From: Tissierellia bacterium
GTDB lineage: Bacteria > Bacillota > Clostridia > Tissierellales > Peptoniphilaceae
Length of the DNA: 64,000 nucleotides
Assembly: GCA_030529425.1 (NCBI GenBank)
Contig: JAUMWX010000003.1
Location: forward strand, 124,001 to 188,000
Direction of reading: 5' to 3'
A program made the position numbers and the translations under genes. The notes beneath the pieces are model-generated. The model saw only the letters and a list, made by a program, of their open reading frames with translations, was not told the origin of the DNA and did no database searches. This document shows positions 25,530 to 35,473 of the stretch, one piece after another. How positions within the stretch are numbered: the first letter of the stretch is position 1; every line of letters starts with the position of its first letter.

Positions 25530-26669
25530 CTACTTTACCAAATGCACTAAATATGCATATCCTTCTTTTTCCATTTCTTCCAATGCCACAAATTTTATCG
25601 AAGCACTGTTTATACAAAATCTCAATCCTCCCAATTCCTTAGGACCGTCTTCGAAAACATGTCCCAAATGAGAATTTCCTGATCTGCTTCTGACTTCAAT
25701 CCTTTTCATATTATAACTGAAATCATCGTGATATGTGACCACATCTTTTGATATAGGTTTTGAAAAAGACGGCCAACCGCATCCTGAATCAAATTTATCC
25801 GCTGATGAAAACAGAGGTTCTCCGGTCGCTACATCTACATATATACCTTTATTTTTATTATCCCAATACTCATTTGTAAATGCTCTTTCAGTATCATTTT
25901 TTTGAGTTACCCTGTATTGAATATCTGTCAATTTCATCTTCAACTCTTCATCGGAAGGCTTAGGATATTTGGAAACATCAATAATAACTTCATTGGCTTT
26001 ATTCAAATCAATATGACAATATCCGTTCGGATTTTTCTTTAAGTAATCCTGATGATATTCTTCCGCTTCATAAAAATTATCAAGTTTCATTACTTCCACC
26101 ACTATTTTTTGATTATACTTTGATTCTTCTTTCTTAAGTCGTTGATTAATCAATTCTTTTTCGGATTCATCTACAAAATAAATTCCCAATCTATATTGTA
26201 TTCCCCTATCATTTCCCTGCCTATTTAATGATGTGGGATCAACCACCTTCAAATAATAGTCTATAATCTTAACAAGATCTATTCTATTCGGATCATAGCT
26301 TACCTTTACCGTCTCCGCATGACCCGTATTTTTATAAATCACATCTTCATAGCTCGGTTTTAATGTTTTACCGTTTGCATATCCGCTCACTGCATCCGCA
26401 ATTCCGTATATTTTTTCCATATATGCTTCCAAGCCCCAGAAGCATCCGCCTGCCAAATATATAGTTTTCAGATTTGCATTAGTATAGTCTATAGAATCAT
26501 TAGGATTTTCTATGAATGAATTTTTTGACGATTCTTTAATTATTTCGTCTATTTTTTCCCCCATATCCATCTTTTTAACATCTTCCAAATCCGCTTTTTT
26601 AGGAGTTTTTCCACAAGAACTCAGTACTAATGATACTAATAACATCAGTGACAGAATAGTTTTTTTCAT
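25530..26669 (-). CDS. msrAB: Membrane-anchored bifunctional methionine sulfoxide reductase MsrAB
   Basis: 379-residue exported lipoprotein (lipobox LSSC, Cys19). The MsrA domain (about 68-220) has the catalytic GGCFWGLEA (Cys76) and reduces the S-sulfoxide of methionine. The MsrB domain (about 235-375) reduces the R-form and has [19 protein letters not shown] and the catalytic Cys in RFCINSAS. It repairs oxidised surface proteins and gets electrons from the neighbouring thioredoxin-like lipoprotein, fed by CcdA. This gene order (ccdA, extracellular thioredoxin, msrAB) is known from streptococci. GGAGG precedes the ATG. Confidence 0.94.
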   Translation of the reverse strand: MKKTILSLMLLVSLVLSSCGKTPKKADLEDVKKMDMGEKIDEIIKESSKNSFIENPNDSIDYTNANLKTIYLAGGCFWGLEAYMEKIYGIADAVSGYANGKTLKPSYEDVIYKNTGHAETVKVSYDPNRIDLVKIIDYYLKVVDPTSLNRQGNDRGIQYRLGIYFVDESEKELINQRLKKEESKYNQKIVVEVMKLDNFYEAEEYHQDYLKKNPNGYCHIDLNKANEVIIDVSKYPKPSDEELKMKLTDIQYRVTQKNDTERAFTNEYWDNKNKGIYVDVATGEPLFSSADKFDSGCGWPSFSKPISKDVVTYHDDFSYNMKRIEVRSRSGNSHLGHVFEDGPKELGGLRFCINSASIKFVALEEMEKEGYAYLVHLVK

Positions 26670-26687
26670 ACTCCCTCCTTACAACAA

Positions 26688-27290
26688 TTATTTCACTTCT
26701 TTAAATATTTTTTCTATAACATCTTTGGACAATTGCCCAGGTACTATCTTTATCAGAACACCGTCTGATCCGATAATTGCATTTGTAGGAGTAGATCTAA
26801 CTCCGTAGTCACTAATTGCTTTCCCTGATTCATCCAACAATACTCTTATATTTTTATACTCCAAGCTGTTAAACCAATCGGTAAAGTCTTTTGCATTTTT
26901 TTCACCTAAATGTCCCGGAGATACAATTGTTATAATTTCAAAATCCTTACTATTCTTAGACATTTCGTCCAATTCTGAAAGTCCTGCCAAACAAATTGGA
27001 CACCATGATGCCCAGAATTTCAGATAAACTTTTTTACCTTTTAATTCGCTTAATTTAACCTTATTACCTTTCAAATCCGGTAACTCAAAATCAAATGCCT
27101 GTTCTCCCTGATTTTTCATTTCTTTCTTTTCAGATTTTTCTGTACCTTTATCTTGAGTATCCTCTTTTTTTTCAGAACTCATTTCATCCTTTTTCATTTC
27201 CTTTTTATCCGTTTCCATTTTATTTTCTTTGCTACATGCCGTTAATACAAGTACTAAAGCTAATAAACCGACAAAAATTTTCTTTTTCAT
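26688..27290 (-). CDS. Extracytoplasmic thioredoxin-like lipoprotein (TlpA/Etrx-type)
   Basis: 200-residue lipoprotein with lipobox LTAC (Cys19), a Lys/Glu/Met-rich tether (about 20-62) and a TlpA/AhpC-TSA thioredoxin domain whose active site is WCPIC (Cys97, Cys100). The cis-Pro loop is in RSTPTNAIIG. It should carry reducing equivalents from CcdA to MsrAB outside the membrane. It starts 11 bases after ccdA and ends 18 bases before msrAB. Confidence 0.9.
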   Translation of the reverse strand: MKKKIFVGLLALVLVLTACSKENKMETDKKEMKKDEMSSEKKEDTQDKGTEKSEKKEMKNQGEQAFDFELPDLKGNKVKLSELKGKKVYLKFWASWCPICLAGLSELDEMSKNSKDFEIITIVSPGHLGEKNAKDFTDWFNSLEYKNIRVLLDESGKAISDYGVRSTPTNAIIGSDGVLIKIVPGQLSKDVIEKIFKEVK

Positions 27291-27301
27291 ATTCCCTCCT
27301 A

Positions 27302-28018
27302 TCAGTTAAAAATTCTATTGAAGAATGCTGTTAAATTTGGTAATTGATTACTCATTAATACCAATCCCATCAATGCAATCAGCACTCCTCCGATTCTTTT
27401 AATTTTAATCAGATGTCTTTCAAAAAAACTGAATCTATTAATCAACGCGCTTGAGGTCACTGCCATAATCAAAAACGGGACCATAAGACCTGCTGAATAT
27501 ATCAACATCAGAAAAGCGCCATAAAGTTGTTGCCCGCTGCTGGCTGAAGTAACTAAAACCGCTCCAAGTACGGGACCCACACATGGAGTCCATCCAAGAC
27601 TGAATGATATACCCATAAGATATGTTCCCAACGCACCTTTTTTTGTATTTTTAAATCTGATTCCCTTAATGCTGTTCAATTTATTTAGGTGAATCACATC
27701 CATCTGATGAATTCCCAAAACAAAAACCACAAATCCGGCAAATACCAGAACCCATCTGTTATTTAATATTTTTCCTAAAGCTCCTGCCCCAAATCCTAAA
27801 ATTACAAAGCTGGTAGATAAACCCAAAACAAATGCCACGGTTTTTATAATTGCACCGATATTTATTATTAATTTTCCTATTTTAAGTTTTTTATATTCAC
27901 CCGCTTCATCAGTCATAAATCCTATGTACACAGGGATCAACGGAAATGTACATGGCGCAAAAAATGATAATATACCCGCCACAAATACTGAACTTAATAA
28001 TAATTCTTCTCCAAACAT
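27302..28018 (-). CDS. ccdA: Thiol-disulfide interchange membrane protein CcdA
   Basis: 238-residue membrane protein with six hydrophobic helices and the two redox-active cysteines in FFAPCTFPLIP and GWTPCVGPVLG. It takes electrons from cytoplasmic thioredoxin and passes them to extracytoplasmic thioredoxin-like proteins. The ATG at 28018 follows GGAGGAAAT; a 22-residue upstream extension is rejected for lack of a ribosome site. First gene of a five-gene operon. Confidence 0.93.
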   Translation of the reverse strand: MFGEELLLSSVFVAGILSFFAPCTFPLIPVYIGFMTDEAGEYKKLKIGKLIINIGAIIKTVAFVLGLSTSFVILGFGAGALGKILNNRWVLVFAGFVVFVLGIHQMDVIHLNKLNSIKGIRFKNTKKGALGTYLMGISFSLGWTPCVGPVLGAVLVTSASSGQQLYGAFLMLIYSAGLMVPFLIMAVTSSALINRFSFFERHLIKIKRIGGVLIALMGLVLMSNQLPNLTAFFNRIFN

Positions 28019-28110
28019 ATTTCCTCCTTGTGAATAGAAGTATATCAAGCTATATAGCAAAAGATAATAGATTATAATTACCAAAAAATTAATTTTAATT
28101 AGAACATAAA

Positions 28111-28138
28111 AGAGGAATCACAGTTTTGCAATCCCTCT
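28111..28138 (-). terminator. Terminator before the ccdA operon
   Basis: On the minus strand AGAGGGATTGC pairs with GTGATTCCTCT (11 bp with three G-U pairs) followed by TTTTATG. The pairing is good only in minus-strand RNA. It ends the operon of the acidic protein. Confidence 0.65.
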
Positions 28139-28148
28139 AATGTATTTA

Positions 28149-28568
28149 TTACTCTAATGACTTCAGTATTCCCAAAGCTTTTTCATACTTAACTTTTCCT
28201 AATTTGTTTTTGCTGTACAAAAAATCATAAAATAATCCGATACTTTCCAAATGCATCTTAAATATCTTGCTCTTAGAGGAAATCATCTTACTAAAATAAT
28301 CTCCAAAGTATTCTCTCAGGTAGTCCGGTCCATCAAAATATTCCTGTCCCTTATCAAGGTTAAGAAACACTTCAATAAATTCGTAGACATTTTTTGAATG
28401 CTTTAATGCATCTCTTGAACTAAAACCGTTTTTTATCAAATATTTTTGAAATATTCTCAATAGCGCATCGTTCATATCACTGGTTTCTTCCAGTTCATCC
28501 AGCTCATCAATTTCAAGATCATCAAATTCATCATCTTTATCGTCCCAAAAACCATGAAAAAAATTCAT
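28149..28568 (-). CDS. Hypothetical acidic protein
   Basis: 139 residues with an extremely acidic N-terminal stretch (DDKDDEFDDLEIDELDELEE, residues about 9-28) and a helical C-terminal two thirds. No signal peptide, membrane helix or known motif is seen. It follows the lipoprotein gene by 49 bases and ends at its own terminator, so it may be the last gene of the LCP-Trk unit. The function is unknown. Confidence 0.65.
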   Translation of the reverse strand: MNFFHGFWDDKDDEFDDLEIDELDELEETSDMNDALLRIFQKYLIKNGFSSRDALKHSKNVYEFIEVFLNLDKGQEYFDGPDYLREYFGDYFSKMISSKSKIFKMHLESIGLFYDFLYSKNKLGKVKYEKALGILKSLE

Positions 28569-28617
28569 AACCCCTCCTTGCTTTGCATTATATGTTTCTT
28601 ATACCCTAAAATATTTC

Positions 28618-29049
28618 TTATTGATCATCAAGTACTTTTTTGTATCCGTTATTGAGAAAGAATTCTTCAAATTTTTCAAGTTTATGATTCCTTTTAGAAT
28701 CAAGGGGGGCTCCCATATACTCTATAAATTCGGAACTTACCCTTCTAAGATCCATGAAAAATCTAATTGAAACAATATCAGCTCCCTTTTCGACTTCAAA
28801 CTTAACTCCTTCAATTGAATTTAGATTTTTCATTGAACCCTTCAATTCCTCAAATTCTTTATCGGTTATTTGCTTTCTTTTTTCAACTTCTTCTACGCTC
28901 AAAACTTCATCTCCGTCCACCGTCAAAGTGGTAATCCTCTCGAAGTTTTCCTTCTCATTGACAAGTTTGAATCTTATACTTTTATTACTGCTGCACGCAG
29001 TTAAAATAAAACTGAATATAAATAGAATTGCCAGAATTCTTTTTTTCAT
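28618..29049 (-). CDS. Hypothetical lipoprotein
   Basis: 143-residue lipoprotein: signal with lipobox LTAC, then a small domain with alternating strands and charged helices (LTVDGDEVLSVEEVEKRKQITDKEF). No family recognised. The ATG at 29049 follows GGAGG and lies eight bases after the TrkH stop, so it is cotranscribed with the potassium system. Confidence 0.7.
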   Translation of the reverse strand: MKKRILAILFIFSFILTACSSNKSIRFKLVNEKENFERITTLTVDGDEVLSVEEVEKRKQITDKEFEELKGSMKNLNSIEGVKFEVEKGADIVSIRFFMDLRRVSSEFIEYMGAPLDSKRNHKLEKFEEFFLNNGYKKVLDDQ

Positions 29050-29057
29050 ACATCCTC

Positions 29058-30509
29058 CTAAGTTTTTCTCCATGTGTATGGTGAAAACAGCACAAGCATA
29101 GGGATAATTTCAAGTCTTCCCGCTATCATCCCGAAGGATAAAACTATTTTGGAAATATCCGAAAACTCTGCAAATGAACCGGTTGGACCTACTACCCCCA
29201 ATCCCGGACCGATATTATTTAAAGTTGCCGAAACGGCAGAAAAAGCTGTAATAAAATTTGGACTGTCAATTGATATTATTAAAACTTGAATTCCAAATAA
29301 TAAAAAATACAGTAAAAAATAGTTAGCTAAACTTCTAAAAAGTCCTGTATCGACAACCTTACCTTCAAATCTGAAACTTAACACTCTTTTCGGATTTCTT
29401 GAAATGCTCATTTCTGAAATTGCCGATTTAACAGCCGTAGCGACTCTTGCAACTTTTATACCTCCCGCTGTTGATCCGGCACATCCCCCTATAAACATTA
29501 ACATCAGCAAGATTATATGAGAAAATAATGGCCAGTTCGCAAAATCCAATGTTGAATATCCGGTCGTTGTTATAATTGAAGAAACAGTAAAAAATACATG
29601 CCTGAAACTATCTGCAAAAGGTAAAGACAATGTAGTATAAACATTATAAGTTATAAGTAATATTGCTATTACTACAAAAGACATATACCACTTTAATTCT
29701 TCACTTTTAAATAATGTCTTAATTTTCCCGATGAGTATCAGATAATAAAGGTTGAAATTCACACCAAAAACCAACATCCCTATCCCTATGATAGTCTCAA
29801 TTGCGGCTGAGTTATAATATCCGATTGAGCTGTTTTTTATCCCGAATCCTCCGGTTCCTGCAGTTCCGAAAGCATGTACAACGCTGTCGAATAAAGGCAT
29901 ACCGGCAATATACAAAGCAATAATCAATATCGCCGTCAAACCAAAATATATTATATATAGTATCCTTGCCGTATCTGCAAGTTTAGATACCAATTTTCCG
30001 AATACCGGTCCCGGAACCTCCGCTTTCATTAAATAAATACTGTCTTCTTTTATCTGAGGAATAATTGCAAGTACAAACACCAATACTCCCATTCCTCCAA
30101 TTAAGTGGGTAAATGATCTCCAAAACAATATTGACTTTGATAGAATTTCAACATTTTTCGATACCGTAGCCCCCGTTGTTGTAAAACCCGAACTTATTTC
30201 GAAAAATGAATCTACCAAACTCTTATATTCCCCTGATAAATATAGTGGAAGCCCCCCAAAAAAACTAATCAAAATCCAGGAAAGAGAAACTATAACCAAC
30301 CCTTCTCTTGTATAAAAACTCCTAATTTTGACCTTCTGCATATTCAATAAAAAGCCGAAAATAAAAACTACGAGTGAAGGGTACAAAAATGCCCCTATTG
30401 TTCTCATACCTTCGCCGTAATACAAACCTATCAATATCGGAATCATCATCAATGATGCTACCATCATTTGAAGTCTTCCGATTATTTTAAACACCATTCT
30501 TATATTCAT
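29058..30509 (-). CDS. trkH: Potassium uptake channel subunit TrkH/KtrB
   Basis: 483-residue membrane protein of the Trk/Ktr/HKT superfamily. Four pore loops carry the filter glycines: SGFTTTGATV, FGTAGTGGFG, STTGYSTLDF-like ITTTGYST, and NNIGPGLGVVG. It forms the potassium-translocating pore gated by TrkA. Its start overlaps the trkA stop by four bases (ATGA). It ends eight bases before the lipoprotein gene. Confidence 0.92.
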   Translation of the reverse strand: MNIRMVFKIIGRLQMMVASLMMIPILIGLYYGEGMRTIGAFLYPSLVVFIFGFLLNMQKVKIRSFYTREGLVIVSLSWILISFFGGLPLYLSGEYKSLVDSFFEISSGFTTTGATVSKNVEILSKSILFWRSFTHLIGGMGVLVFVLAIIPQIKEDSIYLMKAEVPGPVFGKLVSKLADTARILYIIYFGLTAILIIALYIAGMPLFDSVVHAFGTAGTGGFGIKNSSIGYYNSAAIETIIGIGMLVFGVNFNLYYLILIGKIKTLFKSEELKWYMSFVVIAILLITYNVYTTLSLPFADSFRHVFFTVSSIITTTGYSTLDFANWPLFSHIILLMLMFIGGCAGSTAGGIKVARVATAVKSAISEMSISRNPKRVLSFRFEGKVVDTGLFRSLANYFLLYFLLFGIQVLIISIDSPNFITAFSAVSATLNNIGPGLGVVGPTGSFAEFSDISKIVLSFGMIAGRLEIIPMLVLFSPYTWRKT

Positions 30510-31858
30510 AATACAATCTCGTCCAAATCACTTAAATGCCCATTGCTGGAAATTACAATTACTCTGTCATCCTTCATAAGCTTATCATTACCTGTAGGGA
30601 AAATAACTCTATTGTTTCTGATAATGTATGCAATTATAACATTATCTTTTAAAACCAATTCTCTAAGATTTTGTTCTGTTGCTCTACATCCGTCCTTAAC
30701 TCTAAATTGTAATGCTTCAACTTGGTCATTTGCAATTCTGTATAAAGCTTCGACATTTGAGCCCTGAGAATTTGATAATGCACGAACATACTGTAAAACA
30801 TCATCTGCAATTATTCTCTTAGGCGTGATAACCGCCTGTAATCCTACAGAACTTACAACATCCATCAATTCGGTTCTGTTAATTTTCGTATATGTTTTCT
30901 TAACTCCCAATTTTTTTGCAATCATGGATATGATGATATTTTCTTCATCTATCCCCGTCAGTGCCAATACGGCATCATAGTTGGCAGCTCTTTGCTCTTT
31001 TAATATATTCAAATCCGTACCGTCCGCTTCAACAACTTCAATCCTTGGAAATTTTTCGCTTAAATCCTTGGCTTTCTGATGATTTAGCTCCAACAACTTA
31101 ATTATTACACCGGTTTTATCAAACAATTTAATAAGATATTGGGAAAGTAAACCTCCTCCTATAATAAAAATCGACTTAATTTTACTTTGTTGTTGTCCGT
31201 TGTCTTTATACAATTTTATCAATTCGGGCATCGGCCCTGTGACAAATAATTGGCAATTTTCCTCTAAAATATAATTTCCTTTCGGTACCACTATCTCTCC
31301 ATTTTTCATTACACAACAAACTATCAAGTTTTTATAAAGCAATCTGAATTCTATCAAAGACTTTCCTACCAAGCTGAAATCCGGGTTGACTTTTAACTCA
31401 ACGATTGGAGGTTTGTTGTTTGCAAAAGTTTCTATTGAATCCGCAAGCGGAAACTCAATTAATTGTACAATTCTTCTTGCAGCATTTAATTCGGGATTTA
31501 TAAATATATTAATATCAAGTGAAGTTCTCATCAGATCCGACAATCCTGAATAATCGGGATTTCTTACTCTTGCTCCGGTTTTTTTCGCTCCCAATTTCTT
31601 GGCAAGTACTGCGGCAATCATATTTATCTCATCATTCTCTGTCAAAGATATAAATATATCCGCTTTGTCAACGCCTGCCTCAATTTGTGTTTCATATGAT
31701 GCTCCGTTTCCCTGAACACCTGTAATGTCATACTGATTGAGAACGGAATTAAATCTTTCCTCATCTTTTTCAATCAATATAATTTCATGGTCTTCTTCGG
31801 ATAAGTCACGACAAAGCACTTTTCCTACCTTACCCGCTCCCATTATAACTATTTTCAT
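30506..31858 (-). CDS. trkA: Trk potassium system regulatory subunit TrkA
   Basis: 450-residue cytoplasmic protein with two RCK units. The first Rossmann fold has GAGKVG at the start; the second (about 230) has IIGGGLLSQ, a changed glycine motif suggesting weaker nucleotide binding. TrkA_C domains follow each. It gates TrkH in response to NAD(H)/ATP. The ATG at 31858 follows GGAGGGCG; seven upstream codons are rejected. Overlaps trkH by four bases. Confidence 0.92.
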   Translation of the reverse strand: MKIVIMGAGKVGKVLCRDLSEEDHEIILIEKDEERFNSVLNQYDITGVQGNGASYETQIEAGVDKADIFISLTENDEINMIAAVLAKKLGAKKTGARVRNPDYSGLSDLMRTSLDINIFINPELNAARRIVQLIEFPLADSIETFANNKPPIVELKVNPDFSLVGKSLIEFRLLYKNLIVCCVMKNGEIVVPKGNYILEENCQLFVTGPMPELIKLYKDNGQQQSKIKSIFIIGGGLLSQYLIKLFDKTGVIIKLLELNHQKAKDLSEKFPRIEVVEADGTDLNILKEQRAANYDAVLALTGIDEENIIISMIAKKLGVKKTYTKINRTELMDVVSSVGLQAVITPKRIIADDVLQYVRALSNSQGSNVEALYRIANDQVEALQFRVKDGCRATEQNLRELVLKDNVIIAYIIRNNRVIFPTGNDKLMKDDRVIVISSNGHLSDLDEIVL

Positions 31859-31875
31859 CTCGCCCTCCATGACGA

Positions 31876-33189
31876 TCAATTTTTATTCTTTTTTCTCATA
31901 ATCATATATATTATTCCTATAAATGCAATTACCAAACCAAAGAATATATAAACTATATATTTTTCTAACTCGTATTTAGAATGATACATTTCAAAATATA
32001 AATCCTTCTCCGGCAATACATCGCTAATGTAATGATACTTGCCGTTATTATAAGTAAACTTCAAGCTTGAATTTAACAAATACTTATTGTTATTATCAGG
32101 AATTATAGTAATTTTTAAATCTTTAAATGACTTCCAGTTTTTCGCAGGATTTAAATAATAATTTATTGCATTCTTGTATGAAGAACCACCTACTCTGTGT
32201 CTTTCAGGAACGACAGGATAGTTAATAATAAGCTCCTTTTCTTCATTAGCCTCAAGCTCGATTTCACATTTTAAAAACATAATCCTATATTTTTGCAATT
32301 CGGAAGAAAGATTACTTTCTTCAAGTCTGTAATTATCAATAATTTTTTTTGAAAGATTTATTAATTGATTCTTTTGAAGATATTTTCCGATAAAAACATT
32401 GACACTTTTATCATCAATAAGGTTTTTGACATATTCTTCTAACAAAATTTCTTTTGTTTCTTCTTCAAAATCAATATTTAAATCTTGCTTAGTTTCTCTC
32501 GATCTTATCTTTGCAACTATATCTTTATTCTTCTCCGATTTTGCAACAATCAGTATTAATTCTTTTTCTTTTTTGTCTGTTGAAAGATCTGATGTAAATT
32601 CTACACCTTTATCAGATAAGTAAAATCCGTTAAATCCTTTTTGCTCAACGAAAATAATATCCTTAGGCATGGACAAGTAAAGCTCCAGCCTCTTTCTTGA
32701 ATCATTCTTAACCTTAAACTTTTTTAACTCCAGATATTTTACATTCTTTAGTCTCTTATATTGGTAATCATCTTTAATTACAGATTTCAGCATATCGCTG
32801 AATTCACCGCTCTCTATAGAATCAACCGTATCACCCAATATTATTTCAAAATTCACTTCCTTATTTCCAAACGAAATTTTGTACTCATCGTTTGAATCTC
32901 GCAAATTATATACACCTAATTTTTGTTGAAAAGGAAACATTATTTCCTCTTTTACCTTATCATTTGAATTGTTCTTTAATACATATTTAACTTGCGCTTT
33001 TCCGTCACCGTTTCTAAAGTCAAACAACAAGTCTTCAGATTCAACTGATATTGATGAATTAAGCTTACTATATATTTCAAATGCATTCGTCCCCGGAAAA
33101 TAGACAGGTCCTGCATTGGCCGATACATAACCCGTCGAAATAAATATTAAATAAACAAGTGCTACAAAATAAATAATAGCCCTTTTCAT
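31876..33189 (-). CDS. Hypothetical exported membrane-anchored protein
   Basis: 437 residues: signal peptide (1-25), a long beta-rich extracytoplasmic domain, and one C-terminal transmembrane helix (about 408-428) with a KKNKN cytoplasmic tail. The start NAGPVYFPG and the use of NNSNDKVKEEIMFPF resemble DUF4424-like exported proteins, but I cannot confirm the family. It starts one base after the LCP stop and ends 17 bases before trkA, so it is locked into that operon. The function is unknown. Confidence 0.7.
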   Translation of the reverse strand: MKRAIIYFVALVYLIFISTGYVSANAGPVYFPGTNAFEIYSKLNSSISVESEDLLFDFRNGDGKAQVKYVLKNNSNDKVKEEIMFPFQQKLGVYNLRDSNDEYKISFGNKEVNFEIILGDTVDSIESGEFSDMLKSVIKDDYQYKRLKNVKYLELKKFKVKNDSRKRLELYLSMPKDIIFVEQKGFNGFYLSDKGVEFTSDLSTDKKEKELILIVAKSEKNKDIVAKIRSRETKQDLNIDFEEETKEILLEEYVKNLIDDKSVNVFIGKYLQKNQLINLSKKIIDNYRLEESNLSSELQKYRIMFLKCEIELEANEEKELIINYPVVPERHRVGGSSYKNAINYYLNPAKNWKSFKDLKITIIPDNNNKYLLNSSLKFTYNNGKYHYISDVLPEKDLYFEMYHSKYELEKYIVYIFFGLVIAFIGIIYMIMRKKNKN

Positions 33190-33190
33190 T

Positions 33191-34648
33191 CTACTTCATC
33201 ACCTCTTCTATGTTCAATTTGACTTTTTCTAAACTTTCTTCGTCAACCTGCATCATGTAAAGCTCATACCCCGGCATAGCAAATGAAGGTAAATCCATTC
33301 TTCCGAAACCTTTAAGATCTTGAGATTTTACATCGTAATCCGTTTCCTTATCCAATTGTTCATTCACCAAATCAATTAATTCATCTGTAGAAAAATTGGT
33401 TTGTATCAAATCCGACATTTTATCCAAAATATTTGCATAATTTAAAAGTACATCTTTAGACTGTAACTTATAAATGATAGCTGTGATAACCTTCTCATGA
33501 TTTCTACCTCTGTCCAAATCTCCGTCCGAAAGAGAGTATCTTTCTCTTACAAATCCCAATGCAGTCTCGGAACTTAAATGAATATTTCCCTCAGGAAAAT
33601 AATAATTACCGTAACTGGATGTAAACTCCTCAGAATTATACACTTCTATTCCTCCAAGCAAATCTATCAGTTCGACAAAGGAAGTAAAATTAATTCTGAC
33701 ATAGTGATCTATGCCTATTTCATATAAGTTTTCCAACGCTCCCATAGATGTCTCTACTCCGTAAATTCCGGCATGCGCAAGCTTATCATACTCATCGTAT
33801 CCGTCACCCGGTATTTTCAGATAGGTATCCCTAGGTGTTGATGTCAGCAATATTTTTCCTTTGGTCTTATTCACAGTCATAAGTATATTTACATCCGATC
33901 TGGAAATAGTATCAATATCTCCGAATGAATCAATCCCGCTTATATAAATGTTTAGAATTTCATTTTCAGAATTCGGTTTTTCTATATTTTTTTTCTTTAT
34001 ACTTCTTTTTCCGGATTCTTCAATTACCTCAACCTCATACAAAACTTCTATTTTTGAATCGAGGTCCTTGCTGTTGCCTTTTATCAACTCATAATATTTT
34101 GAACTTAAAACAATGGCCTTAACTTCATTTTTAGAAAGTTTATCATATGCATCGAAATAAGAATTTACATTTTTAAAAGAAATATCCAGATTTTTATCTT
34201 CTTTCAATTTATTCAAAATATAATTTACATTTTTGGAATCCTTTTGGACGGGAGCTACAATGTCGTCTATTACATCATCAAGCTCATATTGGTTGTTTTT
34301 CAATGCAATAATGCTAATCTTAAATTTCGATTTTCCTGTAATATTGGTTATTTCGTTTAGAAAACCTATACTAAGATTGTATTGATAAAGGATAAAGCCC
34401 AATATCAAACTCAATAGCATAAGCGAAAACAAACTTATTTTTTGAATTTTTTTCTTAAGTATAATTATAGAAATACCGAATATCAATAAAAAGAATACCG
34501 AAATAAGAATGATATTCAATCTCTTAAAATTTAGCAATCTATATTTTATCGTAGTATAAGAAAATACAAAAAACAATAACATTACAAAAAGCAAAAATAC
34601 ATAATTCAATTTTTGTAGTAATGTCGTTTCTTTAAATTTATTTTTCAT
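33191..34648 (-). CDS. LytR-CpsA-Psr (LCP) family glycopolymer ligase
   Basis: 485 residues with an N-terminal membrane region of three or four helices (about 12-105) and an extracytoplasmic LCP domain (about 240-400). Expected residues are visible: DVNILMTVN, STPRDTYLKIPG, KLAHAGIYG, and the arginine-rich GDLDRGRNHEKVI. LCP proteins transfer undecaprenyl-linked polymers such as teichoic acid or capsule to peptidoglycan. ATG at 34648 chosen with AAAGGA upstream. It heads an operon with an unknown exported protein and the Trk potassium system, an unusual grouping. Confidence 0.88.
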   Translation of the reverse strand: MKNKFKETTLLQKLNYVFLLFVMLLFFVFSYTTIKYRLLNFKRLNIILISVFFLLIFGISIIILKKKIQKISLFSLMLLSLILGFILYQYNLSIGFLNEITNITGKSKFKISIIALKNNQYELDDVIDDIVAPVQKDSKNVNYILNKLKEDKNLDISFKNVNSYFDAYDKLSKNEVKAIVLSSKYYELIKGNSKDLDSKIEVLYEVEVIEESGKRSIKKKNIEKPNSENEILNIYISGIDSFGDIDTISRSDVNILMTVNKTKGKILLTSTPRDTYLKIPGDGYDEYDKLAHAGIYGVETSMGALENLYEIGIDHYVRINFTSFVELIDLLGGIEVYNSEEFTSSYGNYYFPEGNIHLSSETALGFVRERYSLSDGDLDRGRNHEKVITAIIYKLQSKDVLLNYANILDKMSDLIQTNFSTDELIDLVNEQLDKETDYDVKSQDLKGFGRMDLPSFAMPGYELYMMQVDEESLEKVKLNIEEVMK

Positions 34649-34700
34649 ATTCTGATCCTTTCTCACAAATATATTATATTATATCACCTAAAACAGATAA

Positions 34701-34723
34701 AAAGAAATCCTATAGATTCCTTT
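34701..34723 (-). terminator. Second terminator-like hairpin upstream of the LCP gene
   Basis: In minus-strand RNA AAAGGAATC pairs with GATTTCTTT (one G-U) followed by TTATCTG. It lies between the terminator of the 224-residue gene and the LCP start, so it could be a second terminator or part of the LCP leader. Confidence 0.4.
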
Positions 34724-34761
34724 CTCTTTTCAAGTATAGTATATTAATATGAAATTTAAAT

Positions 34762-34787
34762 AAAAGGATACCGCAAGATATCCTTTT
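34762..34787 (-). terminator. Terminator of the 224-residue gene
   Basis: AAAAGGATA / TATCCTTTT with an eight-base loop, just after the stop codon; the minus strand continues with TTTAAATTTC. Confidence 0.75.
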
Positions 34788-34798
34788 ATTTAATTAAA

Positions 34799-35473
34799 TT
34801 ATTTTTTCTTTTTCCATTCAAAGTAATCACTCGGTAACTTCTTGTCATTAACTTTTTTAAAGTTTTCTCTTAAATCCTCTTCCGTAATTCTGTTAAATTT
34901 GTTTGACACTACATGAATTTCGTACATTCCGCTTAAATTTGCGTATTCCATATGTAAATCGGTAATATTGAATTCACTTCCTAAAACTTTTACAACATCA
35001 AAGAATATTTTTACCATTCTTTCTTTACTCTTATTATCATTGTAATTTTTTCGCTCTTTTACCACCAACAAGTAAAGTTTCTGTTTTTTCTCGTTTAAAT
35101 TTTTGGAATTCAATCCTGTATAAACATATATTTCATGTGGAAAATCCAATTCTTTACCAAAATTTTTATAGGCTTTTGAGTATAAATCCTTTGCCTTTTT
35201 GTTGATATCTCGACTCAAAGCGTGATCATATATTACTCTTCCTCTAACTTCACTGCAAATCCTATTATCCTTATATTTCGTACAGTATGTATTATTCTTA
35301 AAATTATAGCTTACCTTAATATTTTTATCTTTCAAATAACTGCTGATAACTTTTTTTGTTTGATATTTAGAAATAAACGGAATCGGTACTCTAGTATACT
35401 TTAGGACCGCAAATGTAACAGCAATAATAATCATTAGTAAAATCACTGATATTTTAGTTATTTTTTTTACCAT
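34799..35473 (-). CDS. Hypothetical membrane-anchored protein
   Basis: 224 residues with one N-terminal helix (about 5-24) and a basic, lysine-rich extracytoplasmic domain with two cysteines near each other (TYCTKYKDNRICSE) that may form a disulfide. No family recognised. It is monocistronic, with GGGG as ribosome site and its own terminator. Confidence 0.65.
   Translation of the reverse strand: MVKKITKISVILLMIIIAVTFAVLKYTRVPIPFISKYQTKKVISSYLKDKNIKVSYNFKNNTYCTKYKDNRICSEVRGRVIYDHALSRDINKKAKDLYSKAYKNFGKELDFPHEIYVYTGLNSKNLNEKKQKLYLLVVKERKNYNDNKSKERMVKIFFDVVKVLGSEFNITDLHMEYANLSGMYEIHVVSNKFNRITEEDLRENFKKVNDKKLPSDYFEWKKKK

Noticed and set aside
34799..35473. Conjugation or competence pseudopilin-like gene
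   Set aside because: One N-terminal helix and two cysteines only; no prepilin peptidase motif or partner genes.
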